Made by a program: the position numbers and the translations under genes. Under the pieces are notes generated by a model. It saw only the letters and a program-made list of their open reading frames with translations, was not told the origin of the DNA and did no database searches. Positions 43,003 through 51,862 of a DNA stretch of 64,000 bases are shown here, piece by piece; position 1 is the first letter of the stretch; every line of letters starts with the position of its first letter. The stretch is from VSJD01 sp964617825 (GTDB lineage: Bacteria; Verrucomicrobiota; Kiritimatiellia; JAAZAB01): positions 22,060-86,059 of the forward strand of contig CAZTWL010000017.1 of NCBI GenBank assembly GCA_964617825.1, read 5' to 3'.

Positions 43003-45885
43003 GTGGCTAATCCAAGTTTTTTTTACGACTTCGATTCGGAAACGGTGCTGGCCGCATGGCGCGAATTATCGCGGCAGGGAGATGTTTGCTCCGCTGAATG
43101 CGGTTTCGAAAGTCCGGGCGGCGACTTCATTCTGCTCTGGCGGAAAAATAATTGGTGGGATTTGTTGCCGAGCGCTCTTTCGGTAAACGGCGTCAAGTCG
43201 GAAGTCCTTGACGATTTTTATGTCCGCACCGGCGGCACGCGTTACAGCATGCCGATCCATCTTGAGCCCGGTCGCAATCGGATTTCGGCGGAAGTGGACG
43301 TTGCCAAGGGCGGACTAGATGCGCTGGAAATGTGGCTGGTTTCTTGTCCGACAGCGGTCAATCCTCCCATCCCTTTCCGGAAAGAACACCGGCCGCCTGT
43401 GACCTGTGCCTTTAAGGAGCACACGCCCATTGCGCATGACGGATACATACCGGGAGCCGGTTGTGAAAAAATGCCTGGCCGTTTCGGCGTCTACAAGGGC
43501 GACGGGATCCTCGATTGTGCAGTTTCTTCGCTCGGCATGATCGACAAGATGTATCTTTGCGGGCATCCGCAGTATAAAAAGCCATTCCGTTGGAGTTATC
43601 TGACGCTGCCCGCCGGCAAGGTTCCTGCCCTGCAAGTTCCCGGGCCGAACGATAAGTTGGAGATCAACCATCTTGCCGTGAAGTGGTCACGCGACGATTT
43701 TGCGTGCACCTACTCGCTGGCTTCACCCGGCATCATCACCGAAAGTCAGGGTGCGGACATGCGTCTTTCCAAACTGATGTATGCGGGTAATTATCGTTAT
43801 GTGCTGACGGCGAACCAGGTTTCTTCACTAGACGATTTCAACCTTGATATGCCGGAGAACTGGCTGCTTCTTTTCGGCTGCTCCGAGTTTCCTGACCTTC
43901 CGCTGCTCGTGGTGCTTGACCGCCGTCCCTCGGCCATGGAAGTCAGGCGCCTGCCCAATGGGCGCCTCGACGAAATCGTGTTCCGCTCCTGCCGGCTGAT
44001 GATCAGCGCCACGCCGTTCGGCATCGAATCCTTTCAACCGATCAGCCCCAACGATGAGACCATCCTGTCCGATGCCGTCGGGCGCTGCCGGTTCTGGAGT
44101 CGCGCCCTGCTGGCATTCCCGGTGCGTTGCGTCGAATACTTCAAAAACGATCACAAGGCGAAGAAAGTCTCCATCGTGCAGGAATTCGAATATCGCATGA
44201 TCGCGGACGAGTGGGGGACAGTGCCGCTCAAGACCGCGCCGCTGCCCCCAATCCGGACCATCTGCGAACTACCCGAGCCCGCAGGCACCGTGGATTTCAA
44301 GTTCCCGACAAAGTTCGGTTGGTTGCGTGGGCGGATTGGTTCGACCTCGGCTTATGACGTAAAAATGATCCCGCCCGAAAGGCGCTTTCCGCTCTGTGCC
44401 AAAGATTCGAAAGTTCCCGATATCCTCCGGGAAGGCCTTGGCGAGTTCTTCGATTTTGCCGCGCGGTTTTCGACTGATACGCAGTCCTACGCGTATCCCG
44501 GCGCAGTCCTGGAGCAGTATGCCTATGCCGCAAGCATGGCCGCTTTTATGCCGCCCGAATACCGGGATAAGATGGCTGCGGAATGTGCAGCGCGCCTAAG
44601 GTTGGCGTGCGATCCCAATCGCCAGTACACCCTGCTTCGTACCAACCACGGTTTTATGTTAAAAACCGAGCCAGACCGCGATGAGGTATATCGGATCTAT
44701 AACTCGCCTGATATGCGCAAGCTCAAGATGTGGAATTATTACGAGCGGACGGAGCCCTTCACCGGGCGCAAGTATACCTATTGCTATTTCAATGTCGGGA
44801 TCATGCATGGCGATGCAATCACCTCCGGCTCGCGTGAATTCATGAGTAAATTCAGGTCGCCGGGCCTGATCGAGAACGATTGGGGCATCGGGATTACCTT
44901 TTACATGATGTATTCCGCGGCGCTCGCGTCCGGCGATTTTGCGCCAATCAAGGAAAACTGGGACACGATCCGGAAGGTTAACGAGTATTTCAATATTTTC
45001 CACGACTGGGCTTGCATGGGCTCCGGTTATGGCGAGAAAGCCACACGCTGGGTCGAGGGGGCGAACTACGGCGCGTTTACCTCGTTCATCAACATGGCGG
45101 AAGCTGTCGGCGACAAGGATGCCTACGAATATGGGGTCTATATGGCGGCGAAAATGATTTCGTTGCGCATCGCCATTTATACGCAAGGCCGGCACTACCT
45201 TTATAAATTCTTCGACGCGGAGCCGTGGTATGGACACCGCGACATTCCCGAGGAATACAGCCCGTACGCGGCATTCCAGTTTCTGCCTCCGCTCGGCGCC
45301 GACCGCCTTGTTCGAAACGGTATTTCGCTGCTCACAACGGATGCGGTCTATCCCGAGTTGTTCGAAGCGTTCCGCGCGCATATTCCGGCAACAAATCGCG
45401 AGACCATGGCGGCTTTCCGGAAGGGAATACTCAACGGTTTTACGCAGAGCCGGACCGAATTCAGCGCGCTGCTTGTAAACAACGCGCTCGATCCGGAAAT
45501 CCCCGTCGCGCAGACCCGTGCCGACATCGAGAATGCCGTGCGCACTGACCGGATCATCAGCGAGTGGCACGACATCCATCGATACGAGAACTATCTGCCA
45601 AAAAACTATTTGCGGAGCCAGCTCCTCGCCTGGCTCGATATGCAGTCGCAGCCCATGTGGCTCGAACACTGGGAAGGCGTGCGCATCCTGCGCGCCATAT
45701 GGGATGGCGCCGTCGCGCGTATTGAGCTCGAGTCGCTTGGAGGAATTGCCAAGCTGCGCGGCGGATTGGTGAAACAGCCGAAGTCCCTAACCTATTCGGG
45801 CGCTTCCATCAAGCCCCGCAAAACGGCCCCCGGAAAAATCGAATGGGCGCTGGAAGGTTCTGGTACCCTCGAAATCAATTTCTGA
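43003..45885 (+). CDS. Large unsecreted protein with helical toroid-like C-terminal half, copy 2
   Basis: A 960-residue protein. The GTG at 43003 is preferred to a TTG at 42994 because AGGGAGGT ends ten bases before the GTG and abuts the TTG. There is no signal peptide. It shares with the protein at 16580-19654 the blocks GRFGVYKGDGILDC and MYLCGHPQYKKPFRW, the SPFGIES-like ATPFGIESF, IENDWGIGITF and WVEGANYGAFTSFINMAE. The helical C-terminal half has the rhythm of alpha/alpha-toroid glycan enzymes, but I recognise no named family. It lies between two DUF4838 genes, the same pairing seen around 13363-19654, which implies action on the products of those exported proteins. Confidence 0.72.
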   Translation: MANPSFFYDFDSETVLAAWRELSRQGDVCSAECGFESPGGDFILLWRKNNWWDLLPSALSVNGVKSEVLDDFYVRTGGTRYSMPIHLEPGRNRISAEVDVAKGGLDALEMWLVSCPTAVNPPIPFRKEHRPPVTCAFKEHTPIAHDGYIPGAGCEKMPGRFGVYKGDGILDCAVSSLGMIDKMYLCGHPQYKKPFRWSYLTLPAGKVPALQVPGPNDKLEINHLAVKWSRDDFACTYSLASPGIITESQGADMRLSKLMYAGNYRYVLTANQVSSLDDFNLDMPENWLLLFGCSEFPDLPLLVVLDRRPSAMEVRRLPNGRLDEIVFRSCRLMISATPFGIESFQPISPNDETILSDAVGRCRFWSRALLAFPVRCVEYFKNDHKAKKVSIVQEFEYRMIADEWGTVPLKTAPLPPIRTICELPEPAGTVDFKFPTKFGWLRGRIGSTSAYDVKMIPPERRFPLCAKDSKVPDILREGLGEFFDFAARFSTDTQSYAYPGAVLEQYAYAASMAAFMPPEYRDKMAAECAARLRLACDPNRQYTLLRTNHGFMLKTEPDRDEVYRIYNSPDMRKLKMWNYYERTEPFTGRKYTYCYFNVGIMHGDAITSGSREFMSKFRSPGLIENDWGIGITFYMMYSAALASGDFAPIKENWDTIRKVNEYFNIFHDWACMGSGYGEKATRWVEGANYGAFTSFINMAEAVGDKDAYEYGVYMAAKMISLRIAIYTQGRHYLYKFFDAEPWYGHRDIPEEYSPYAAFQFLPPLGADRLVRNGISLLTTDAVYPELFEAFRAHIPATNRETMAAFRKGILNGFTQSRTEFSALLVNNALDPEIPVAQTRADIENAVRTDRIISEWHDIHRYENYLPKNYLRSQLLAWLDMQSQPMWLEHWEGVRILRAIWDGAVARIELESLGGIAKLRGGLVKQPKSLTYSGASIKPRKTAPGKIEWALEGSGTLEINF

Positions 45886-45928
45886 CAGATAAAAGATCGC
45901 TAATTAACAATATAAAAGGAAAATGCGC

Positions 45929-48496
45929 ATGTTCACCAAAGAGAAAATGCGGTTGATGGCCGTCTTTGCCATGATAGTCATAGCCTGCCTGACGGCCAAA
46001 GGGTTCGAGGTCGCCAAGGAAGGCCAGGCGCAATGCGTCATCGTGCTCTCGCCCATGGCCGAACCGAGCGCGTTGCTGGCCGCCGAAGAACTGATGGCTT
46101 ATGTGAAAAAGATTTCCGGAGCCGAGTTGCCGGTGAGGACGGAGTTGCCCGGGAAACGGGCCGATCACCAGCCGCTTGTCCGGCATGAATCCGAGTATGT
46201 CTGGGTGGTTAATGCCGACAAGCCGTACACCTGTAGTTGGGAAAAGACGCCCGAATCCGGGGCCCGGTCCAATGCCGTGACTAATAGGGCAATAGTCATT
46301 GGCACGTTGGAAAGTCTGTCGCCGATCCCGGCGGCAGTGCGAAAGCGCCTGGAAGAATGCGACAATGAGGAGGCCTTCTATATCAGGAGCGATGGCGGGA
46401 ATATCTTTGTCATCGGCAAGAAGCCGATCGGGGCGCTTTACGCCACCTATGCCCTGCTTGAGGATTACCTGGGTGTGCGTTGGTTCTATCCCGGTGAATT
46501 GGGTGAGTACTGCCCCCGGGCCAAGACCTTGATCTTGCCGGAAATCGACGATTTCCAAAAGCCGGATGTGGCCATCCGTTATCAGCGCGGGGGGAATGGA
46601 CCGTACGATGCGTATGAAGTGAATATCTGGGCGGCCAGGCATAAAATGCACATCAACGGCACGTCAGGCTTGCGGTGGTTTGCGGCAGGAGCCTGCACGA
46701 AGGAACGGGCCGAATTTCTCAATCGGGCGCTCAACGCATGCGGCGATGGCCGGGGCGGACATATGATCTGGGCGCAGGCCGTGCCGGATGAGTTGTTTAA
46801 AACACATCCCGAATATTTTCCCTTGAAAGATGGCCAGCGCAAGTTCGGCGGCGGCGCGGGCGGTTACCAGCGGTGCCTTTCCAATCCAGATGTGTTCAAG
46901 CTGGTGGCCGAATACGCCTTGAACTGGTGCAACGCCGATCCCAACAACCGCTTTACATTCGACGCCTCCGACAGCCGGAACACCTGGTGCGATTGCGAGG
47001 AATGCAGGAAAATGGGGACGGTTGACGGTGAATTCAAAATAACCAATCTCTATCATCGCTTTGCGATGCGTGCCGTAAACTATGTGCTGGAACGTAATCC
47101 AAATGCGCGGATCGACGTTTTGTTCTATATCGATAAAGGCATTGCTCCGGATGACAAGACCATTCTCTACAAAGGGAAAAACGTGCGTGGCGTTTACTGT
47201 ACTTGCTGGCCGCATGCCCGCTGCTACGCGCATTGTTTGACGGATCAGAACTGCGAACCCAATAAAAAATGCCTGGCGGACTTGATCGATGTTCAGAAAA
47301 TCTGTCCGCAGCTTTACACCTTCGAATATTTATGCAATGCCAACGTGGAATATGTGCCCAATTGGAAGACTACCGCTCAGGATGTCAAGGATTTGGCGGC
47401 GATAGGCGGAGTAGGATATATGGATATTGTCCACGGTTATAAATGGCGCGCCCGCTGGCCGTCGCTTTATCTCGGCGCCAAGCTGCAGTGGAATGCCAAG
47501 TTGGATCCGGAAAAAGTCATGCAAGAGGCCTGGAGCAAATATTACGGGCCGACCGCGCCAGTTATGAACAAATACGATGCTTTGCGCCTGAAATTGTGGG
47601 AAAACGCTCCGGGACACGTCTTTTACGGGGGGCCAAAGCGCAATGCCTATTGCCTGACCGTTCCCGGGGCGGAAAAGGAACTGCGCGAGTACCTGGCCGA
47701 AGCAAAAAAAATGGTCGGCGACGACAAAGTTATCGCCAAACGAATTGCCCTGGAAGAAGAGTTCCTTGACCAGTTCTGGAAGGAGCCTGCCACCGAACTG
47801 ACAAAGCGGTTTTCATCGGAAAAGCAGATCATTCCCGAGCGGGTTCGCGGCGCCATTGTCATTGACGGGGATTTGACGGAGGAAACCTGGCTGTCCGCCC
47901 GGACGGTGACCGGGTTTCTTAAAATGGATGCCAATCATCAACCCCCGTCGCAGGACAACAGTTTCCGCGTGGCTTACGATAACGACAATCTTTATATCGG
48001 TTTTGTGGCGATGAACAATAAAGCCTGGGGCCCTGAAATCGCCAAAATGCAGAAACGCGACGGCAAAGAGATATGGAGCGATGATCATATCGAATTGCAG
48101 CTTGCGCCGCCGAGCGAAGACGGCCGTTTCTATCATATCGGCATAAACGTCAGGGGCATGCTCTATGATGCAATGATGATCGGGCAATCCAGCGACTTGG
48201 ACTACGATTCCCAGGCTGAAATCAAGGTCAAGAAACTTGACGATCGCTTTGTCTATGAAATCCGCCTGCCGCTGGCGCCGATGAAAGGCGACGTGGCACC
48301 CGGAAAGGTCTGGGGAATTTACGCTCTACGCTCCGCCAACAACCTGCAGCCTCCCGAGAATAAGGAGTCCAGTTCGCTGGACGGCAACTATCCGCATCGC
48401 GTTATGGAGTTCCGGCAGGTCGTTTTCGGCAATAATGTTGTGAAAAACGGCAATTTCTCCGACGTGGACGAAAAAAAAAAGGCCAAAAAGGAGTGA
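45929..48496 (+). CDS. DUF4838/CBM9 protein, copy 3, interrupted by a frameshift at an A10 tract
   Basis: An 855-residue frame ending prematurely after DEKKKAKKE. The ATG at 45929 is eight bases from AAGGA; another ATG at 45923 is only two bases away. It has a signal peptide (MAVFAMIVIACLTAKG), the GH67-type N-terminal domain (NIFVIGKKPIGALYA, LEDYLGVRWFYPGELGEYCP), a DUF4838 core with WCDCEEC (C354, C356, C359) and a CBM9-like module about 640-820 (AIVIDGDLTEETW). The final beta domain found in the 40024 copy is encoded in another frame just downstream. One added A in the tract would restore a 992-residue protein. It has an extra stretch of about 25 residues near 75-110 absent from copy 2. 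Confidence 0.85.
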   Translation: MFTKEKMRLMAVFAMIVIACLTAKGFEVAKEGQAQCVIVLSPMAEPSALLAAEELMAYVKKISGAELPVRTELPGKRADHQPLVRHESEYVWVVNADKPYTCSWEKTPESGARSNAVTNRAIVIGTLESLSPIPAAVRKRLEECDNEEAFYIRSDGGNIFVIGKKPIGALYATYALLEDYLGVRWFYPGELGEYCPRAKTLILPEIDDFQKPDVAIRYQRGGNGPYDAYEVNIWAARHKMHINGTSGLRWFAAGACTKERAEFLNRALNACGDGRGGHMIWAQAVPDELFKTHPEYFPLKDGQRKFGGGAGGYQRCLSNPDVFKLVAEYALNWCNADPNNRFTFDASDSRNTWCDCEECRKMGTVDGEFKITNLYHRFAMRAVNYVLERNPNARIDVLFYIDKGIAPDDKTILYKGKNVRGVYCTCWPHARCYAHCLTDQNCEPNKKCLADLIDVQKICPQLYTFEYLCNANVEYVPNWKTTAQDVKDLAAIGGVGYMDIVHGYKWRARWPSLYLGAKLQWNAKLDPEKVMQEAWSKYYGPTAPVMNKYDALRLKLWENAPGHVFYGGPKRNAYCLTVPGAEKELREYLAEAKKMVGDDKVIAKRIALEEEFLDQFWKEPATELTKRFSSEKQIIPERVRGAIVIDGDLTEETWLSARTVTGFLKMDANHQPPSQDNSFRVAYDNDNLYIGFVAMNNKAWGPEIAKMQKRDGKEIWSDDHIELQLAPPSEDGRFYHIGINVRGMLYDAMMIGQSSDLDYDSQAEIKVKKLDDRFVYEIRLPLAPMKGDVAPGKVWGIYALRSANNLQPPENKESSSLDGNYPHRVMEFRQVVFGNNVVKNGNFSDVDEKKKAKKE
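48471..48480 (+). repeat. A10 homopolymer at a frameshift point
   Basis: Ten A follow GACGTGGACG in the lysine-rich linker of the third DUF4838 gene. Eleven A would read through into the conserved C-terminal domain. Such tracts cause both sequencing/assembly indels and polymerase slippage in vivo, and the paralogue at 40024 has an A9 run at the matching place. Confidence 0.9.
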
Positions 48497-48906
48497 TTGG
48501 CGATAAAGTGGTCCGAGCGTGGAGCGTGAACGCACAAGAGAGCGAAGTTTGCAGCTCCGGAGCGCGCCCCTCCCGTTTGCGAATCAAGCATGGCGTCATT
48601 CTCACCTTCCTCCAACTTCCCGGAAAAAACAAGGCCGGTAAATTGGTCGGCGAAATTCAGGCCTTCGGCTCAGGAAAGGTTTCGCTTAGTACCAGTACCT
48701 GTCTGCGTCCGCCCGGCAGCCGCGAAAAGGCGTTCTCGCATACGATTAAAAAAGAAGCTGGTGTTTTCAATTTGACGCCGGAACGGTCCATATTCAGGTT
48801 CACGGTTGCGATCGAACCGTATGAGCAAGGATATCTTTATATCAGCGTGTCCGGCGAGGCGATGATCAGCCATGTCAGCGGCGTGTTTGTAGAAAACGAG
48901 GTGTAA
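48493..48906 (+). CDS. Displaced C-terminal beta domain of the third DUF4838 protein
   Basis: A 137-codon frame that continues the previous gene after a -1 shift. It aligns with the last 140 residues of the 40024 DUF4838 protein: IGDKVVRAWSVN against IGDNGVVSWSVN, GKLVGEIQAFGSGKVSLSTSTC, and YEQGYLYISVSGE. Its GTG overlaps the upstream TGA (GTGA) right after AAAAGGAG, so re-initiation as a separate chain is conceivable. The simplest reading is one gene split by an indel or restored by slippage. Confidence 0.8.
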   Translation: MIGDKVVRAWSVNAQESEVCSSGARPSRLRIKHGVILTFLQLPGKNKAGKLVGEIQAFGSGKVSLSTSTCLRPPGSREKAFSHTIKKEAGVFNLTPERSIFRFTVAIEPYEQGYLYISVSGEAMISHVSGVFVENEV

Positions 48907-48931
48907 AAGTATATTCAACCGGAGACGGCCG

Positions 48932-50026
48932 ATGAATTATCGTGAGCGTTTTCTGGCTTTTGCCAATTTCGAGCCGGTCGACCGCATTCCGCGTCGCGCC
49001 GACTTTATCGCCGACCTGAACCGGAGGATTGCCGTCAGGCTGGGAACATCGAAATTGACGAAGCATTTTGACATGGATCTATTTGGTGGCGCTGGGTTGA
49101 TTCCTCCGCCCGGCTTCAAGTTTCCGGAATATGCGGCATATCATCCCGGGAAGATAGTGGACAAGGACGGTTTTTCGATCGATGCCAATGGCTGCGGACA
49201 TCAGTCTTCCGGCTTTTATCACTTCACGGAATATATCAGTCCCCTGCGGAACGCGCAACGGATCGAGGAAATAGAGAATTATCCCATTGCCGTAAACGAA
49301 GGCTGGTCCGATGCAACCATGCGGCAGGCCGGGCTTGATGCCCATGCCCAGGGACGGGCGACCGGAGTTTTTGTCGGCCACATGTATGAGAACGCCTGGC
49401 AGGTGCGCGGGTATGAGCCGTTTCTGGAGGACTTGCTCGTTCAGCGGGACTGGGCCGAACTGTTGCTGGATCGGTTCTGTGATAACAACCTGCGCACGGC
49501 CGCCGCCGCCGCCAGCGCCGGTTATGACTGCATTCTTACCGGCGACGACGTAGCCAATCAAAATTCCATGATGTTTTCCCCTGAAATCTGGCGGACTGTG
49601 ATGAAACCGCGCTGGGCCAAGGTGATTGCCGGCGCGAGAGCTATCAAGCCCGATATTCATGTCTGGTATCATTCCGACGGTAATATTTGGGATATTCTGG
49701 ATGATATCGTGGAGATCGGAATCACCATTCTAAATCCTGTCCAGCCGGAGTGCATGGACCCGGTGGCGATCCGACGGCGGTTTGGCAAGCGCCTGGCCTT
49801 TGACGGATGCGTTGGGACGCAAACTACTTTCCCGTTCGGTACGACGGATGACATGCGCCGGGTAGTCCGCCAACTTTCCACGGATTTGCACGCCGAGCGG
49901 GGAGGCCTGATGCTTGCGCCCACGCATGTTTTGGAGCCGGAAGTGCCCATTGACAATATCGAGGCGTTCTTCGAGGAGTGCGACCGAGTCTCGTCCGAAA
50001 TCTGCGGCCACTTCCGTAACCCGTAA
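48932..50026 (+). CDS. Uroporphyrinogen decarboxylase (UroD/MtaA)-superfamily protein
   Basis: A 364-residue cytoplasmic protein with GGAGA six bases before the ATG. It begins MNYRERFLAFANFEPVDRIPRRADF, the usual opening of the UroD/MtaA/CmuA superfamily, and contains DCILTGDDVANQNSMMFSPEIW, HSDGNIWDILDDIVEIGITILNPVQPECMDP and FDGCVGTQTTFPFGT. The HSDG and cysteine-containing block resemble zinc-dependent methyltransferases more than true HemE. It ends the DUF4838 cluster, so it may demethylate or modify a sugar-derived or corrinoid-linked compound; that role is inferred. Confidence 0.8.
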   Translation: MNYRERFLAFANFEPVDRIPRRADFIADLNRRIAVRLGTSKLTKHFDMDLFGGAGLIPPPGFKFPEYAAYHPGKIVDKDGFSIDANGCGHQSSGFYHFTEYISPLRNAQRIEEIENYPIAVNEGWSDATMRQAGLDAHAQGRATGVFVGHMYENAWQVRGYEPFLEDLLVQRDWAELLLDRFCDNNLRTAAAAASAGYDCILTGDDVANQNSMMFSPEIWRTVMKPRWAKVIAGARAIKPDIHVWYHSDGNIWDILDDIVEIGITILNPVQPECMDPVAIRRRFGKRLAFDGCVGTQTTFPFGTTDDMRRVVRQLSTDLHAERGGLMLAPTHVLEPEVPIDNIEAFFEECDRVSSEICGHFRNP

Positions 50027-50070
50027 AATTCCATATTCCAACGTCCAAATTCAAATAAAAGCAAAAATAG

Positions 50071-51162
50071 CTATCCGAGCAACTTAGCCACGTCGGCCAA
50101 TTGCTGCATGATTGGCAGGTTATTCGGACATTTCGGTTCGCACCGGCCGCACTGTATGCATGCGTCAGCACGCTTTCCGGCTTCTTTCGCCGCATACTGG
50201 GCCCGCGCCCAGTCGGTCAGGCCATAGACCTTGCACAGATTGTAGAGCTGAAAGTTACCTGGTATATCCACTCCCTGCGGGCAATCCTTGCAATAGCCGC
50301 ACATAGTGCAGAATCTATCCCCCAACGCATGGAACTCGTCAAGGATCGCGTCCATCCGTCGGAAGTCTTCGGTCTTGGCGCCATGGAAGTTTTTCGCTGT
50401 CTCCAGGTTCTCGCGCAGCATTGCCAGCGTATGCATCCCGGAGCAGGCGGTGCTGACATTAGGGTTCGCCATAACGAATCTCAGTGCTGCGTCAGCCGTG
50501 GTCTTTGCGCCGCCAGGGATGAGTTGCTGCAACCGGGAGGCAGGACTGGCAAGCATCCCTCCAGCTACCGGGCACATGGCAATCACACCAACGCCGAGTT
50601 CGTTAGCACGTTTAATGGCCGGCGCATAGGTGCGGTTCAGCATACTGTAGGGTACGGTAAAACTGTCGAATATACCCGTCTCGATGCATTTGGTGAAGTT
50701 TCCCGGCAAGTCATGCCCGGTGAAGCCTATGTGGCCGATGATGCCTTCGCTGCGGGCCTTGGTCAATGCTTCCAACGCGCCGCCCTTTTTTGTTAGAAAC
50801 GGCATCTGTGCGAGGCTGAACCACCCGATCTGAAAGAACTCCAGATAGTCCACGCCCAGAATATTCATCTGCAGATCTATCTCTGCGCGGTAGCTGTCGG
50901 CAGTGGTCTCGGCGTTGATGCCTGCCTTGCCGGAGACGATAAGCCCGCGACTGCGGCCCTTAAGTCCGAGCGCGGTTAGGTGCTGGCATTTGCCGGTAAT
51001 GTACCCGCGGGTGGTCTCGAAATAGTTGATTCCGGCGCCAATTGCCTCGTCCACGATCTTGGCCGCCAACTCCGGGTTGTTCGGATCAAAACGCATGCAT
51101 CCCAACGCGAGCGCCGAAACCTTCAACCCCGTCTTTCCCAAATCGCGATATTGCATTTGCAA
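50071..51162 (-). CDS. Aldo/keto reductase with C-terminal 2x[4Fe-4S] ferredoxin domain
   Basis: A 363-residue protein. The barrel begins MQYRDLGKTGLKVSALALGCMRF and shows the AKR pattern with INYFETTRGYITGK (Tyr at the usual catalytic place), ITGFTGHDLP-like GHIGFTGHD and MCPVAGGML. The C-terminal part holds two clusters: C285, C288, C291, C294 and C335, C338, C341, C345, the second in the CxxCxxCxxxCP ferredoxin form. Proteins of this layout reduce or oxidise sugars or related carbonyls using electrons from iron-sulfur partners. It is convergent with the UroD-like gene and starts seven bases after the upstream YdjM-like stop. Confidence 0.88.
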   Translation of the reverse strand: MQMQYRDLGKTGLKVSALALGCMRFDPNNPELAAKIVDEAIGAGINYFETTRGYITGKCQHLTALGLKGRSRGLIVSGKAGINAETTADSYRAEIDLQMNILGVDYLEFFQIGWFSLAQMPFLTKKGGALEALTKARSEGIIGHIGFTGHDLPGNFTKCIETGIFDSFTVPYSMLNRTYAPAIKRANELGVGVIAMCPVAGGMLASPASRLQQLIPGGAKTTADAALRFVMANPNVSTACSGMHTLAMLRENLETAKNFHGAKTEDFRRMDAILDEFHALGDRFCTMCGYCKDCPQGVDIPGNFQLYNLCKVYGLTDWARAQYAAKEAGKRADACIQCGRCEPKCPNNLPIMQQLADVAKLLG

Positions 51163-51169
51163 TGCCTTT

Positions 51170-51754
51170 CTATTTTATTGTAACTGCCGGACTGGTGGTG
51201 TCGCCAGCGGGCAAATTCGATATGTTGCTTGTGTACCGGTGGCGCGCCATTAAGATGCCCGCCCAGATTATTGGCACCAGGCACCAGTACGCCCGAATGA
51301 ACCATGGATGCATCCACCAGGCAATCCCGTCAAAGGCCAGATCGGAAAACGGATAGAGGAAAGGGGTTTGAAAGCGGCCGAGTGGATGGCTGAAGATGTC
51401 CAGAAAAACATGGAGGGGCCAGGCCAGAGCCGGAAGCGTCAAGGGCTTACAAAGCAGACGAATAAGCCCGATGCCGATGAATGCCGCTACGAGGCTGTGC
51501 GTTAGTTTGTAGAGCGCAAACACGTAGGCCGGCAGGGTGTGAAAACTCCCCGTATTCCCGTTCAGGGCCGACTGGATGAAATAGACTCCGATAGAGGCGA
51601 GGTCAGGTATGAGTCCGAAACCTAATGCCGCCCAGAATGTCCAATCCATGGGGATCCTTTTTCCGCAGGCATTTACCGGCCCACGCTGACCCCCGGCCAG
51701 ACCCGTGCGACTGCAAAAGGTGGCCCCATATAGCGCATGTGCAAATATATCCAT
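51170..51754 (-). CDS. YdjM-like membrane-bound metal-dependent hydrolase family protein
   Basis: A 194-residue membrane protein. It starts MDIFAHALYG and shows GLIPDLAS, KLTHSL and WPLHVFLDIFSHPLG: His and Asp residues at the ends of hydrophobic segments, as in the YdjM/YbcI (membrane-bound metal-dependent hydrolase) group. Four or five transmembrane helices are apparent. Function in this group is poorly known. It lies seven bases upstream of the aldo/keto reductase in the same direction. Confidence 0.65.
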   Translation of the reverse strand: MDIFAHALYGATFCSRTGLAGGQRGPVNACGKRIPMDWTFWAALGFGLIPDLASIGVYFIQSALNGNTGSFHTLPAYVFALYKLTHSLVAAFIGIGLIRLLCKPLTLPALAWPLHVFLDIFSHPLGRFQTPFLYPFSDLAFDGIAWWMHPWFIRAYWCLVPIIWAGILMARHRYTSNISNLPAGDTTSPAVTIK

Positions 51755-51862
51755 AATGGAAACGTCCCTTCGTCGCGTGTTTTAGCACCAGATCGAAGTC
51801 CGCGCAAATGCTTTCGATTTGTATCGCCGCTTCCACAATGTTGGGGACACGGAAGAGCGCAC

